From positions 1,364,001 to 1,428,000 of the forward strand of contig NC_015730.1 of NCBI RefSeq assembly GCF_000154785.2: DNA of 64,000 bases, written 5' to 3'. The notes beneath the pieces are model-generated. The model was not told the origin of the DNA and searched no databases. It saw nothing but the letters and a program-made list of their open reading frames with translations. This document shows, in pieces, positions 1-10,303 of the stretch. Position numbers and translations under genes: made by a program. The stretch is from Roseobacter litoralis Och 149 (lineage in GTDB: Bacteria; Pseudomonadota; Alphaproteobacteria; Rhodobacterales; Rhodobacteraceae). The first letter of the stretch is position 1, and every line of letters begins with the position of its first letter.

Positions 1-228
1 GGCCAGAACGTTGTTGAACACCGGCGGGCTGTCTTTGGACACCGCCGCCGAACCTGCGGTCATCGCAAGGGCAAGCCCGGCCTTGGCGCGTTCTTCGTGA
101 TAGGCGCGGTAGCGTTCCTTGGGCATGCCGTCTTCGGGATAGGCAGGTTCATGGCTGGTTGTCATGATGCGGTTCTTCAACGTCAGATGTTTGAGTTGAA
201 AGGGTTGCATCAACGGATCTTTTGACAT
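1..228 (-). CDS. NADH:flavin oxidoreductase (OYE family), N-terminal part, cut by window edge
   Basis: Only the first 76 codons are inside the window; the gene continues past base 1. The N-terminus (starting MSKDPLMQPF, then a segment with LKNRI and a tyrosine-rich loop) matches the start of FMN-dependent Old Yellow Enzyme relatives of the trimethylamine dehydrogenase / N-methylproline demethylase branch, which oxidise or demethylate small amines or reduce activated alkenes. The ATG is at 228 on the minus strand. It lies downstream of the GMC dehydrogenase genes with a 160-bp gap, so it may or may not be in the same transcript. Substrate cannot be read from the fragment. Confidence 0.75.
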   Translation of the reverse strand, partial: MSKDPLMQPFQLKHLTLKNRIMTTSHEPAYPEDGMPKERYRAYHEERAKAGLALAMTAGSAAVSKDSPPVFNNVLA

Positions 229-388
229 CGGCTGCACGCTCCACCTGTCCTGTTGCGTCACATCATGGCGACGTTTCAACGCGCAGTAAGCCGCATATCT
301 AGAGGCTTGGCCAGATCAAAAACGCTGGATAACGGGGGATCAGATCAGCGGGTGTATCGCCGCACCCATTAGATGCGGCGATGTGGTG

Positions 389-1960
389 TTACAGGTTTCC
401 GGCGGACATCTCGCGCGCCATGTGATCGGCCTGCCGGATGGCCAGTGCCACGATGGTCAGCGTGGGGTTTTCGGCCGCCCCCGTCGTGAACTGCGAGCCA
501 TCAGAGATGAACAGGTTCGGGATGTCATGGGTCTGACCCCATTTGTTCACCACCCCGTCGCGGGCATTTTCCGACATCCGGTTGGTGCCAAGGTTATGCG
601 TTGACGGATATGGCGGCGTCGGGAAGGTGCGCGTGGCCCCGACCGCATCATAGACGGCCTGCCCCTGCTGATAGGCGTGATTGCGCATCGCGATATCATT
701 GGGGTGGTCATCAAAGTGCACATTTGCCACCGGCAGGCCGTATTGATCCGTGACGTCGTGGTTGAGTGTCACGCGGTTGGTTTCCTGCGGCATGTCTTCG
801 CCCACAATCCACATGCCTGCCATATTCTCATAGGCATCAAGCGCGGAGGTAAACTCGCGGCCCCATGCGCCGGGATCAAGGAAGGCGGCCATGAACGGCA
901 GGCCGAGCGCGAGCGTCTCAAGCTCATAGCCGCCGACGAAACCGCGGCTTGGGTCATGGCGGGCTTCGTCCTGAATGATGCCTGCCATGGTCGTGCCGCG
1001 CCACATCTTGACCGGCTGATCAAAGGTTGCATAGACCGACCCTGTCATGTGACGCATGTAATTGCGCCCCACCTGACCGGAGGAATTGGCCAGCCCATCC
1101 GGGAACATCGACGTCGCCGAGTTCAACAACATGCGCGGGCTTTCGAACGAGTTGCCTGCAACACAGACGGCGCGCGCCTTTTGCATTTGCAGGTTGCCGT
1201 CCGCGTCGAAATATTCAACGCCCGAGACTTTGCCTGCGTCATCGTGCAGGATGCGCGCCACATGGGCCCGTTCGCGCACTTCGAGGTTGCCGGTCGCTTC
1301 ACCTTGCGGGATATCGGCATAGGCCGTTGACCATTTGGCCCCCCATTTGCAGCCTTGAAAGCAAAACCCGGTTTGCTGACACGCGCTGCGTTCGCCACCA
1401 TCTGTCGACTGGATCGCCATGCGCCCTGTACTCACTTCGGTGTATCCCAGCGCCTTGGCGCCCTTTTCGAACACAAGGTAGTTGTTGTTGCCCGGCAGGC
1501 CCGGTCGGTCGCCGGTGCGTGTCACGCCCAGCTTTTCCTCGGCCAGCGCATACCATGGCGCCATTTCCGCCGCATCAATCGGCCAATCCAGCAGGCTTGC
1601 GCCCTGCACGTTGCCATAGGTGGTCGCAGCCTTCCATTCGTGTTCCTGAAAGCGCAGGCTTGCCCCCGCCCAATGGGTCGTCGCGCCGCCCACCGCTTTG
1701 ACGATCCACGCAGGCAGGCCGGAAAAATCCTTGGCCACGCGCCAGTCGCCCGATGTCGTGCGCGGGTCCAGCCAGGCCAGTTGCCCAAAGCTTTCCCATT
1801 CGTCGTTGACATAGTCCTCGGGCAGGTAGCGCCCGCCAGCTTCCAGCGCGACAACGCTGATGCCTTTTTGCGCCAGTTCATTTGCCAGAACGCCGCCGCC
1901 CGCGCCTGTTCCGATGACGACAATAACGCTGTCGTCGGTGAGATCAAAAGGTGCCGTCAT
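389..1960 (-). CDS. GMC-family FAD oxidoreductase (gluconate 2-dehydrogenase large-subunit type)
   Basis: A 523-residue flavoprotein. The Rossmann dinucleotide motif GTGAGGG sits at residues 17-23, followed by the acidic end of the FAD-binding strand (ALEAGG). A second FAD-contact segment (GGATTHWAG) is near residue 90. The C-terminal GMC domain carries the expected STHNLGTNRM histidine segment and an AENPTLT helix near the end. Family members oxidise sugars, sugar acids or alcohols and pass electrons to a cytochrome. There is no signal peptide of its own, but the gene just upstream (15-bp gap) encodes a Tat-exported small subunit, so export as a complex by hitchhiking is the likely route. 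No cytochrome c subunit is seen in the window. Substrate unknown. Confidence 0.88.
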   Translation of the reverse strand: MTAPFDLTDDSVIVVIGTGAGGGVLANELAQKGISVVALEAGGRYLPEDYVNDEWESFGQLAWLDPRTTSGDWRVAKDFSGLPAWIVKAVGGATTHWAGASLRFQEHEWKAATTYGNVQGASLLDWPIDAAEMAPWYALAEEKLGVTRTGDRPGLPGNNNYLVFEKGAKALGYTEVSTGRMAIQSTDGGERSACQQTGFCFQGCKWGAKWSTAYADIPQGEATGNLEVRERAHVARILHDDAGKVSGVEYFDADGNLQMQKARAVCVAGNSFESPRMLLNSATSMFPDGLANSSGQVGRNYMRHMTGSVYATFDQPVKMWRGTTMAGIIQDEARHDPSRGFVGGYELETLALGLPFMAAFLDPGAWGREFTSALDAYENMAGMWIVGEDMPQETNRVTLNHDVTDQYGLPVANVHFDDHPNDIAMRNHAYQQGQAVYDAVGATRTFPTPPYPSTHNLGTNRMSENARDGVVNKWGQTHDIPNLFISDGSQFTTGAAENPTLTIVALAIRQADHMAREMSAGNL

Positions 1961-1975
1961 GGTGCCTAATCTCCT

Positions 1976-2500
1976 TTATAGCCAGTTGATGTCATTGAAT
2001 CCGCGGTCGATATAGCCGCCGAATTCATAAGAAGAGCCCTCGTAGCCAAAGATCGGCCAGACCGCTTTCTGATTATAAAGCCCGGTCACAAGGCCGCCGC
2101 GGACCTGCTGAAAGAACGCGCTGTCCTCCATGCCGCGCAGGATGTCGACCCGGTCGCGTTCCCAGCCAATGTCGAGGTAACTGGCATGCCCTTTGCCTGC
2201 CGCCGCCGCATTCAGCGCGGCAATGCCGTCTTCAACCGCCTGTGCGGCCTCGGCGGTGTCATAGCCTTTCACGGCCACCACGTAAAAGGCATCTCCCACC
2301 TTGTCATGCGGATAGATATCGCGCGCCATTTGCACCAGTGTCGCAAAGGTTTCCGGTTGCAGCTCGGTCGTTTCCATCGCCCATGCCCCATCGGGTGCGG
2401 CAAGAAACCCCGCGCCGACAACAAATGAAGCCCCCGCAGCTGTCGCACGTGACAAAAGCTGGCGTCGGGTAAGCCCTTTCGGGCCGGTTGTGGTTGTCAT
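1976..2500 (-). CDS. Tat-exported small subunit, gluconate 2-dehydrogenase subunit 3 family
   Basis: A 174-residue protein with a twin-arginine signal: TRRQLL at residues 11-16, a hydrophobic core to about residue 35, and a likely cleavage after AWA near residue 41. The mature part fits the gluconate 2-dehydrogenase subunit 3 family, small proteins that pair with a GMC flavoprotein. It sits directly upstream of the GMC gene with a 15-bp gap, as expected for a two-subunit enzyme. The role inferred is folding, export and docking of the large subunit. The cytochrome subunit of classical three-subunit enzymes is not next to it. Confidence 0.85.
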   Translation of the reverse strand: MTTTTGPKGLTRRQLLSRATAAGASFVVGAGFLAAPDGAWAMETTELQPETFATLVQMARDIYPHDKVGDAFYVVAVKGYDTAEAAQAVEDGIAALNAAAAGKGHASYLDIGWERDRVDILRGMEDSAFFQQVRGGLVTGLYNQKAVWPIFGYEGSSYEFGGYIDRGFNDINWL

Positions 2501-2517
2501 GTTATCCTCCCTTTGAA

Positions 2518-2913
2518 TTACAGATAGCGCCCACCGCGCTCAAGCACTTCGATCTCGTAGCCATCCGGATCGGCCACAAAGAAAAAGTGCGCGATGACTT
2601 CCCCATCGGGCGCAAATTCCACGATCTTTCGCGGTGACAAGCCTGCCGCCTCAAATCGGGCGTGTTCGCTTTCGATATCCGTGACCGACACCGCCAAATG
2701 GCCATAGCCATCGCCAAGGTCGTAAGGTTCTGTGCGGTCTTTGTTTACTGTCAGTTCAAGTTCGAAACTGGTTTCCGGATTGCTGAGATAAAGCAGCGTG
2801 AAATTGGTGAAATCCAGCCGGTCTGCGACTTTCAACCCGAATGCGGTATCGTAAAAGCGAACGGATGCAGCTTCGTCACGCACCCGGATCATGGAATGAA
2901 TGGCTTTGGCCAA
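2518..2913 (-). CDS. VOC/glyoxalase-family protein, lactoylglutathione-lyase type
   Basis: A 131-residue protein with two beta-alpha-beta-beta-beta modules. The first begins HSMIRVRD with the metal-ligand-type histidine at residue 6. The second contains the conserved YGHLAVSV and ends FVADPDGYEIEVLER, a signature of glyoxalase I relatives in which the final glutamate is a metal ligand. The reaction may be methylglyoxal-glutathione isomerisation, but VOC proteins are functionally diverse. It is 17 bp upstream of the Tat subunit gene and probably the first gene of the leftward operon. Confidence 0.82.
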   Translation of the reverse strand: MAKAIHSMIRVRDEAASVRFYDTAFGLKVADRLDFTNFTLLYLSNPETSFELELTVNKDRTEPYDLGDGYGHLAVSVTDIESEHARFEAAGLSPRKIVEFAPDGEVIAHFFFVADPDGYEIEVLERGGRYL

Positions 2914-3020
2914 AGTGGTCCCTCCCGTTGTTCACTATAAACATCGTGCAGGAGGGCCGCAGAGCTTGGGTAGTATTCCCGTACTACCCCGTATTTTTTC
3001 TTTGGCCTATCTGGCAGCCG

Positions 3021-3314
3021 CTATTCAGCAGCCAGCGTCAGGCTTTTGCGGTCCGGGTTCATCTCGGTGAACTTCAGGCAGGCGCAGCGCAGCAGTGAGG
3101 TGAAATTCTTTGGTTCCCCGCGTTTTTCCAGCACTTCGGTGTGCAGCTTTGAAATGAAACAGGGGGCGGTTGTGCCCTCGCTCTGCGCGATTTCGTCAAT
3201 CACTTCCCAGAAGGCATTCTCCAGCCTGATGCTGGTGCTTTGCCCATTCAGCCGCAACCGGCGTGTGGTGCAGCTATATCGTTCCGGATCCTGTCCGGCA
3301 AAAACGTCGCACAT
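3021..3314 (-). CDS. Ribbon-helix-helix domain protein, possible DNA-binding regulator
   Basis: About 97 residues. The ATG at 3314 is chosen over an in-frame one 15 bases upstream because a good ribosome site (GGAGGG) lies 7 bases before it and overlaps the upstream ATG. A central segment (RRLRLNGQSTSIRLE, then ENAFWEVIDEIA) is typical of the RHH_4 family of small ribbon-helix-helix proteins common in Rhodobacteraceae. Such proteins are assumed to bind DNA as dimers, but no target can be named. It stands between oxyR and the VOC gene and is separated from the latter by about 107 bp. Confidence 0.7.
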   Translation of the reverse strand: MCDVFAGQDPERYSCTTRRLRLNGQSTSIRLENAFWEVIDEIAQSEGTTAPCFISKLHTEVLEKRGEPKNFTSLLRCACLKFTEMNPDRKSLTLAAE

Positions 3315-3519
3315 AAGGTGCCCTCCCATTGGTCCGCTGCGCCAGTGATGTTGTTCTGGCGGTCGGATGTTTGGTTTTAAGGTTAAACATCATGGGTATT
3401 GTTGTCTATTGCCTTGCGGATGTGCCATTTGGCCGATGCACATACGTTGACGTGTGTTTGACGTCTTAGAGGTCTGATATTATTTACCAATCTGTGCCGC
3501 CACATGCCACAGTAGTGCA

Positions 3520-4457
3520 TCAGGGCATGCTTTTTGCGCCGCTGGCCGGGGGCAGGGGGTGCGTATCACGTGCTTGCTGCCCAACCCCGCGCACGATGGC
3601 CCCAATCTGCATCAGCTGGTCGGACAGGGGGTTGGTTTTGCGCCAGACCATGCCAATGGTGCGCGACGGGCCGGGTTTGGGAAAGCGCGCAACCGCCACA
3701 TCCGCAGACCGCGTTTCCAGCGACAGAGCCATTTCGGGGATCAAGGTGACACCGATGCCCGCCCCGACCATCTGCACAAGCGTCGAGAGCGAACTGCCCT
3801 CCATCATCTGGCGGGGGTGCGCGTCGACCGATTTGCAAAAGGACAGGGCCTGATCGCGAAAACAATGACCCTCTTCAAGCAGCAACAGGCGCATCTCCTG
3901 CAGCATTTCCGGGCTTGGGACGGGTTTTCCTGCATCCTGCGGCGGGCGGACCAGCACGAAATCCTCTTCAAAGAGCGCAAATTCCTGCAGCGCCGGTTCC
4001 GAAATCGGCAGCGCCACAATTGCCAGATCCAACCGGGCCTCCAAAAGGTCCTGAATCAGGGCTTGCGTCACGGATTCGCGTAATTCGACATCAAGGTCGG
4101 CAAACCGCTCTGCAAATGACGTCATGATCGCAGGTAAAAGATAGGGGGCGACGGTTGGAATGACCCCGAGCCTGAGCCGACCCGCAAGCGGGCCTTGGGC
4201 CGCGCGGGCGAGTTCGTCCAGCTCATCGATACTCAGCAGAATTTTGCGGGTCCTGGTGATGAAATCCGACCCCAAGGCCGTCAGGCGAATTTCGCGCGTC
4301 GCCCGTTCAACCAGCGGCGCGCCCACCAATGCTTCGAGCTCCTTGATCTGCAAGGACAGGGCTGGCTGCGTGATGGCACAGGAGTCAGCGGCCCGCCCAA
4401 AATGTTTGTGGCGGGCGAGGGCGTCGAAATATCTGAGCTGTTTCAGGGTGAGGCCAA

Positions 4458-4461
<4 letters not shown>
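3520..4461 (-). CDS. oxyR: OxyR, LysR-type peroxide-sensing regulator
   Basis: A 313-residue LysR-type regulator with the N-terminal winged helix at residues 4-62 and the effector domain after about residue 92. The motif GHCFRDQALSFC places cysteines at residues 200 and 209, which correspond to the redox pair C199/C208 of Escherichia coli OxyR. This makes hydrogen-peroxide sensing by disulfide formation very likely. It is transcribed divergently from katG, the classical OxyR target, with about 105 bp between the start codons. No truncation or missing key residue is seen. Confidence 0.95.
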
Positions 4462-6747
<2,286 letters not shown>

Positions 6748-6754
6748 AACCAAC

Positions 6755-6785
6755 GGCACCGGGCGCGTGATGCGTGCCCGGTGCC
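6755..6785. terminator. Bidirectional terminator between katG and the stress-protein gene
   Basis: A perfect 10-bp stem (GGCACCGGGC pairing with GCCCGGTGCC) with an 11-base loop lies between the convergent katG and universal-stress-protein genes. The T-run after it is short. Confidence 0.75.
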
Positions 6786-6803
6786 ATTTCTATCTACGAT
6801 GAA

Positions 6804-7637
6804 TCAGTGGCTCATCAGAACCGGAATCTTGGCGTGTAATGCGATGTCATGCGTCACACCGCCGATCAGGCCCTCGCGTAGAGGCGAGTGTTCGTAGGCC
6901 CCCATGATCAGCAATCCCGCCCCTGACGTGTCACAATAGTCCACCAGCGTGTCCGCGATGGTTTTGCGGGTGCGATCGAGCTGCTTGATGGACACATTCA
7001 CGTCGTGGCGATCCAGCACCATTTCCACGTTCAGACCGGGCAGGCTGCCTGCGAGCGGCGAACGGCCCACGGATACGATTTCCACCGACACTTCGGTCTC
7101 AAGGATTTGCATGGCATCCGCCAATGCGCGCGCCGCCGCCCGCCCGCCATCCCATGCGACCACAGCCTTGTTGTTGAAAACCGAGCCGCGATACCCGGCA
7201 GGAAAGATCATCACCGGCCGCCCACTGTCGAATGTGACCCGGTCGGGGTAAATTTCGATATGCGACTGGCCGGGCTTATCGGACGTCTCATGCATTCCGA
7301 TCACGGTAATATCGAACAGACGGGCATAGCTTGCGACCGTCTGCTGAACCGGCCCGTCGCTGTCAATCCAATGCAGTTTATCTGCTGGAACGTCGGCACA
7401 TATCTCTCTGAAACTATTCTCTATTTCTTCATTCGACTGGTTCTCGACCTCCATGATCGCCTCTTTGACCCGCTTGGGCATCCAGGGTTTGATCTGGCTC
7501 GAGAGTTGAGAGCCACCGTGTGCAAAAAGGCCGGTCAAATGCGCATTGAAAAACTTTTGCATCGTGACCGCGCCGTGAAGGGCCGCACCGGAACCGGGCA
7601 GCCCGTTATAGGCGACAAGAACATTCTTGATGGACAT
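6804..7637 (-). CDS. Universal stress protein, UspA family
   Basis: A 277-residue cytoplasmic protein. The C-terminal Usp domain has the ATP-type signature MGAYEHSPLREGLIGG. The N-terminal half (starting MSIKNVLVAYNG) resembles a second, more diverged Usp domain, so this is a tandem-domain member. Such proteins bind nucleotides and promote survival under stress; the exact role is unknown. It ends 18 bp past the katG terminator and follows the PanE-family gene by 12 bp, suggesting one transcript with it. Confidence 0.88.
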   Translation of the reverse strand: MSIKNVLVAYNGLPGSGAALHGAVTMQKFFNAHLTGLFAHGGSQLSSQIKPWMPKRVKEAIMEVENQSNEEIENSFREICADVPADKLHWIDSDGPVQQTVASYARLFDITVIGMHETSDKPGQSHIEIYPDRVTFDSGRPVMIFPAGYRGSVFNNKAVVAWDGGRAAARALADAMQILETEVSVEIVSVGRSPLAGSLPGLNVEMVLDRHDVNVSIKQLDRTRKTIADTLVDYCDTSGAGLLIMGAYEHSPLREGLIGGVTHDIALHAKIPVLMSH

Positions 7638-7649
7638 AGCGACCCTCCC

Positions 7650-8627
7650 TCAGGCGTAAAGCCCGGCCGTTTTCGCGCGCAATTTGGTCAGCGCAAGCAC
7701 CGTGTCAATTGTGGGCGTAGGCGTCTGCGTCACCTTGCCCAATTCGTGGACCGAGCCGAGCAAAGCGTCGATTTCCATCGGGCGACCTGCGGCGAGGTCT
7801 TGCAGCATGGATGTGCGATGCGCGCCCACGGCCGCCCCCCCGTCGATGCGGCGATCCACATCAATCGGGAATTTAACGCCAAGTTTCTCTGCGATTTCCT
7901 GCGCTTCGACCATCATGCCGCGCGCAACGGCACGGGTGCCGGGGTCGGTGCACAACACATCCAGCGTTGCATGGGTGAGCGCCGAAATCGGGTTGAACGA
8001 CAGGTTCCCCCAAAGCTTGACCCAGATCTCGTCGCGCAGGCGGGGGCGCACGGGGGCTTTCAGTCCTGCGGATGCGAGCGCTTTTGACAGGGCCATCGCG
8101 CGGTCGGACTTTGATCCGTCCGGTTCGCCGAGGGAAAAGCGATTGCCTTCGATGTGCTTGATCGTGCCGGGCTCAGAAACCTCTGCGGCTGGATAGACCA
8201 CGCAGCCGAGCACGCGGTCCGGACCGAACCCGTCCCATTGCGCATTGCCCGGATCCACGCTGCTGAGGCGTGTGCCTTCCAGCGGGCTGTCGATCTTGTG
8301 AAAATACCACCACGGCACGCCATTCACGCCGCTGACGATGGTCGTGTTCTCACCGATAAGCGGCTGCATTTTATCCACTACCGGGGGCACAGAATGCGCC
8401 TTGAGGGTGACGATCACGTAATCCTGCGGTCCAAGATCCGACGGGTTGTCAGAGGCGGTTACCTTGACGGTGCTTTCGCCGCTTTCCTCGATCAGCGTCA
8501 GGCCTTTGTCCTGCATGGCTGCAAGGTGCGGGCCCCGCGCGACAAGGCTGACGTCCGCGCCAGCCTGTGCGAGTTTTACGCCCATATAGCCGCCGATGGC
8601 GCCCGCTCCGAATATGCAAATCTTCAT
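7650..8627 (-). CDS. 2-dehydropantoate 2-reductase family (PanE/ApbA) oxidoreductase
   Basis: A 325-residue NAD(P)-dependent reductase. The Rossmann motif GAGAIGGYMG is at residues 7-16, and the C-terminal helical domain contains the family lysine-asparagine segment WVKLWGNLSFNP. True PanE reduces ketopantoate for coenzyme A synthesis, but many bacteria carry several paralogues acting on other 2-keto acids. The neighbouring carboxylate transporter and acyl-CoA ligase make a catabolic paralogue as likely as the biosynthetic enzyme. A perfect 18-bp palindrome lies 72 bp upstream of the start. Confidence 0.83.
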   Translation of the reverse strand: MKICIFGAGAIGGYMGVKLAQAGADVSLVARGPHLAAMQDKGLTLIEESGESTVKVTASDNPSDLGPQDYVIVTLKAHSVPPVVDKMQPLIGENTTIVSGVNGVPWWYFHKIDSPLEGTRLSSVDPGNAQWDGFGPDRVLGCVVYPAAEVSEPGTIKHIEGNRFSLGEPDGSKSDRAMALSKALASAGLKAPVRPRLRDEIWVKLWGNLSFNPISALTHATLDVLCTDPGTRAVARGMMVEAQEIAEKLGVKFPIDVDRRIDGGAAVGAHRTSMLQDLAAGRPMEIDALLGSVHELGKVTQTPTPTIDTVLALTKLRAKTAGLYA

Positions 8628-8699
8628 GGTGTTCTTCCTTCAGATCCCTTGCAGCGCTCAGATCATACCACCGCACTGCCAAGGGTTTGTCTGTGTCAA

Positions 8700-8717
8700 T
8701 CAGGTTTGCAAACCTGA
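8700..8717. promoter_or_regulatory. Perfect 18-bp palindrome, candidate operator
   Basis: TCAGGTTTGCAAACCTGA reads the same on both strands. It lies between the AMP-ligase stop and the PanE-family start, a plausible promoter region for the PanE-family/Usp pair. There is no T-run, so it looks more like a regulator site than a terminator. The regulator is unknown. Confidence 0.45.
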
Positions 8718-8742
8718 CCAACACGTCTTGCAAAGTGACCGA

Positions 8743-10266
8743 TCAGGCACTTTCGACGAGACCGAGCTTTTCCGCCATCCCGATCCGTTGCATTTTGCCG
8801 GTGGCCCCTTTGGGAATTTCATCCAGAATGATGACTTTGCGCGGCACTTTGAAATCGGCCATCCGCTCTGCGGCAAAGTTGCGGATGTCACGCTCGGTTG
8901 CTTCTTCTTTCAACACAACGGCGGCTGCGACCTCTTCGCCAAGTTTCGGATGGGGCAAGGCAAAGGTGACAACCTGTGCAATTGCCGGATGATCCAGCAG
9001 AACGCCGTCCACTTCGAGCGGGCTGATCTTTTCACCGCCCCGGTTGATGATCTCTTTGAGGCGTCCGGTCAGATGCAGGTATCCATCCTCGTCAAAAGCA
9101 CCCTGATCGCCGGTGCGGAACCAACGGTCGCCGTCGGCCTCAAAAAAGCTCTTGGCGTTGGCCTCGGGGTTGCCCTCATATCCGGGCGTGACGTTGGGGC
9201 CGGAAATCACAACTTCACCGGTCCCTTCGGTCAAGCGATCCTCGATCTCATGGGCGACGCGGACCTTGGGGCCTGCCTCAACCCCCACGGCTCCCGGCTT
9301 TTGTGCGCGCGGGGGCAGGGGGTTTGACGCCATCTGATGCGCGGCCTCTGTCATGCCGTAGCCTTCGATCACCGGCGCGCCAAAGGTATCGGTCAGTGCG
9401 TGCATGACCTGCGCAGGCAGTGAGGCGGAGGACGAACGCAGGAACCGCAGGGGCACAGTTTCGATGATCTCTGCGTTGCGCCCCGCGCGCGTCAGGATTG
9501 CCTGATGCATCGTGGGAACGGCGGTGTACCAGGTCGGTTTGGCATCGCGCATCCAGCCAAAGAACTTGAGGGCGTCAAAACCGGGGGTGCACCAGACCGA
9601 CGCGCCCGCCGCCAGCGTGGCAGAAACAGCAGCAAGCAGCCCGTGAATGTGAAACAGCGGCATGACGTTCATGCAGCGATCATTTGGCGTCAGATCAAGT
9701 GATGCGCGAATATGTTCTGCCGAGGCGGCAACATTGGATTGCAAGAGTGGTACAATTTTCGGCCGCGATGTCGTACCGGAGGTGTGCAGTATCAACGCCA
9801 CATCATCCGGGCCGGGTGCTGCTGTATCGGCCTGACCGGTCGCGTCGGAGGACAACTCAAAAGTGCCGGCAGCAGCACCGTCAGGGACGCTGACGCGCAG
9901 AATGGCGATGTCCAACCGGCGTGCCGCCTTAACAGCAGGACCTTCGTCGCCTGCCATGACCATCAGTGCTTTGGCCTTCAAATCCTCAAGGTAAAAGACA
10001 TATTCATCCTCGCGATAGGCGGGATTCAAGGGGGCCGTAACCGCCACCTGCGCCACGGTAATGAAAGCGGCGGCCATTTCGGGGCCATTTGGCAGCACGA
10101 TGGCAACGCGGTCGCCCCGGCCAATGCCAAAACCGTGCAACGCGTCGCGCACACTCGTGCTCAGCTTGCGCAAGCCTCCATAGCTCAGCCAGTCTGCTGT
10201 GGGGGAGCCGAAGGCAGGCGCGGTATCCGCATGACCTGAAATGAAACCAGACACTGTTGTATGCAT
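8743..10266 (-). CDS. AMP-forming acyl-CoA ligase, closest in appearance to oxalate-CoA ligase (AAE3/Pcs60 type)
   Basis: A 507-residue adenylate-forming enzyme. The start at 10266 (MHTTVSG) is preferred because the upstream extension would run through the intergenic gap and into tctA. Core motifs are intact: the P-loop LHTSGTTSRPK, EGYGMTEAAH, FRTGDQGAFDEDGYLHLTGR and the C-terminal catalytic lysine in GATGKMQR. The segments MPLFHIHGLLAA, TWYTAVPTMHQ and LRFLRSSSASL resemble plant AAE3 and yeast Pcs60, which activate oxalate. It is 37 bp downstream of tctA, so the imported acid may be its substrate. The oxalate assignment is inference from remembered similarity. Confidence 0.8.
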   Translation of the reverse strand: MHTTVSGFISGHADTAPAFGSPTADWLSYGGLRKLSTSVRDALHGFGIGRGDRVAIVLPNGPEMAAAFITVAQVAVTAPLNPAYREDEYVFYLEDLKAKALMVMAGDEGPAVKAARRLDIAILRVSVPDGAAAGTFELSSDATGQADTAAPGPDDVALILHTSGTTSRPKIVPLLQSNVAASAEHIRASLDLTPNDRCMNVMPLFHIHGLLAAVSATLAAGASVWCTPGFDALKFFGWMRDAKPTWYTAVPTMHQAILTRAGRNAEIIETVPLRFLRSSSASLPAQVMHALTDTFGAPVIEGYGMTEAAHQMASNPLPPRAQKPGAVGVEAGPKVRVAHEIEDRLTEGTGEVVISGPNVTPGYEGNPEANAKSFFEADGDRWFRTGDQGAFDEDGYLHLTGRLKEIINRGGEKISPLEVDGVLLDHPAIAQVVTFALPHPKLGEEVAAAVVLKEEATERDIRNFAAERMADFKVPRKVIILDEIPKGATGKMQRIGMAEKLGLVESA

Positions 10267-10303
10267 CGCTATAATCCTTGGTTTATTAGACTTCCGGCTC
10301 TGA

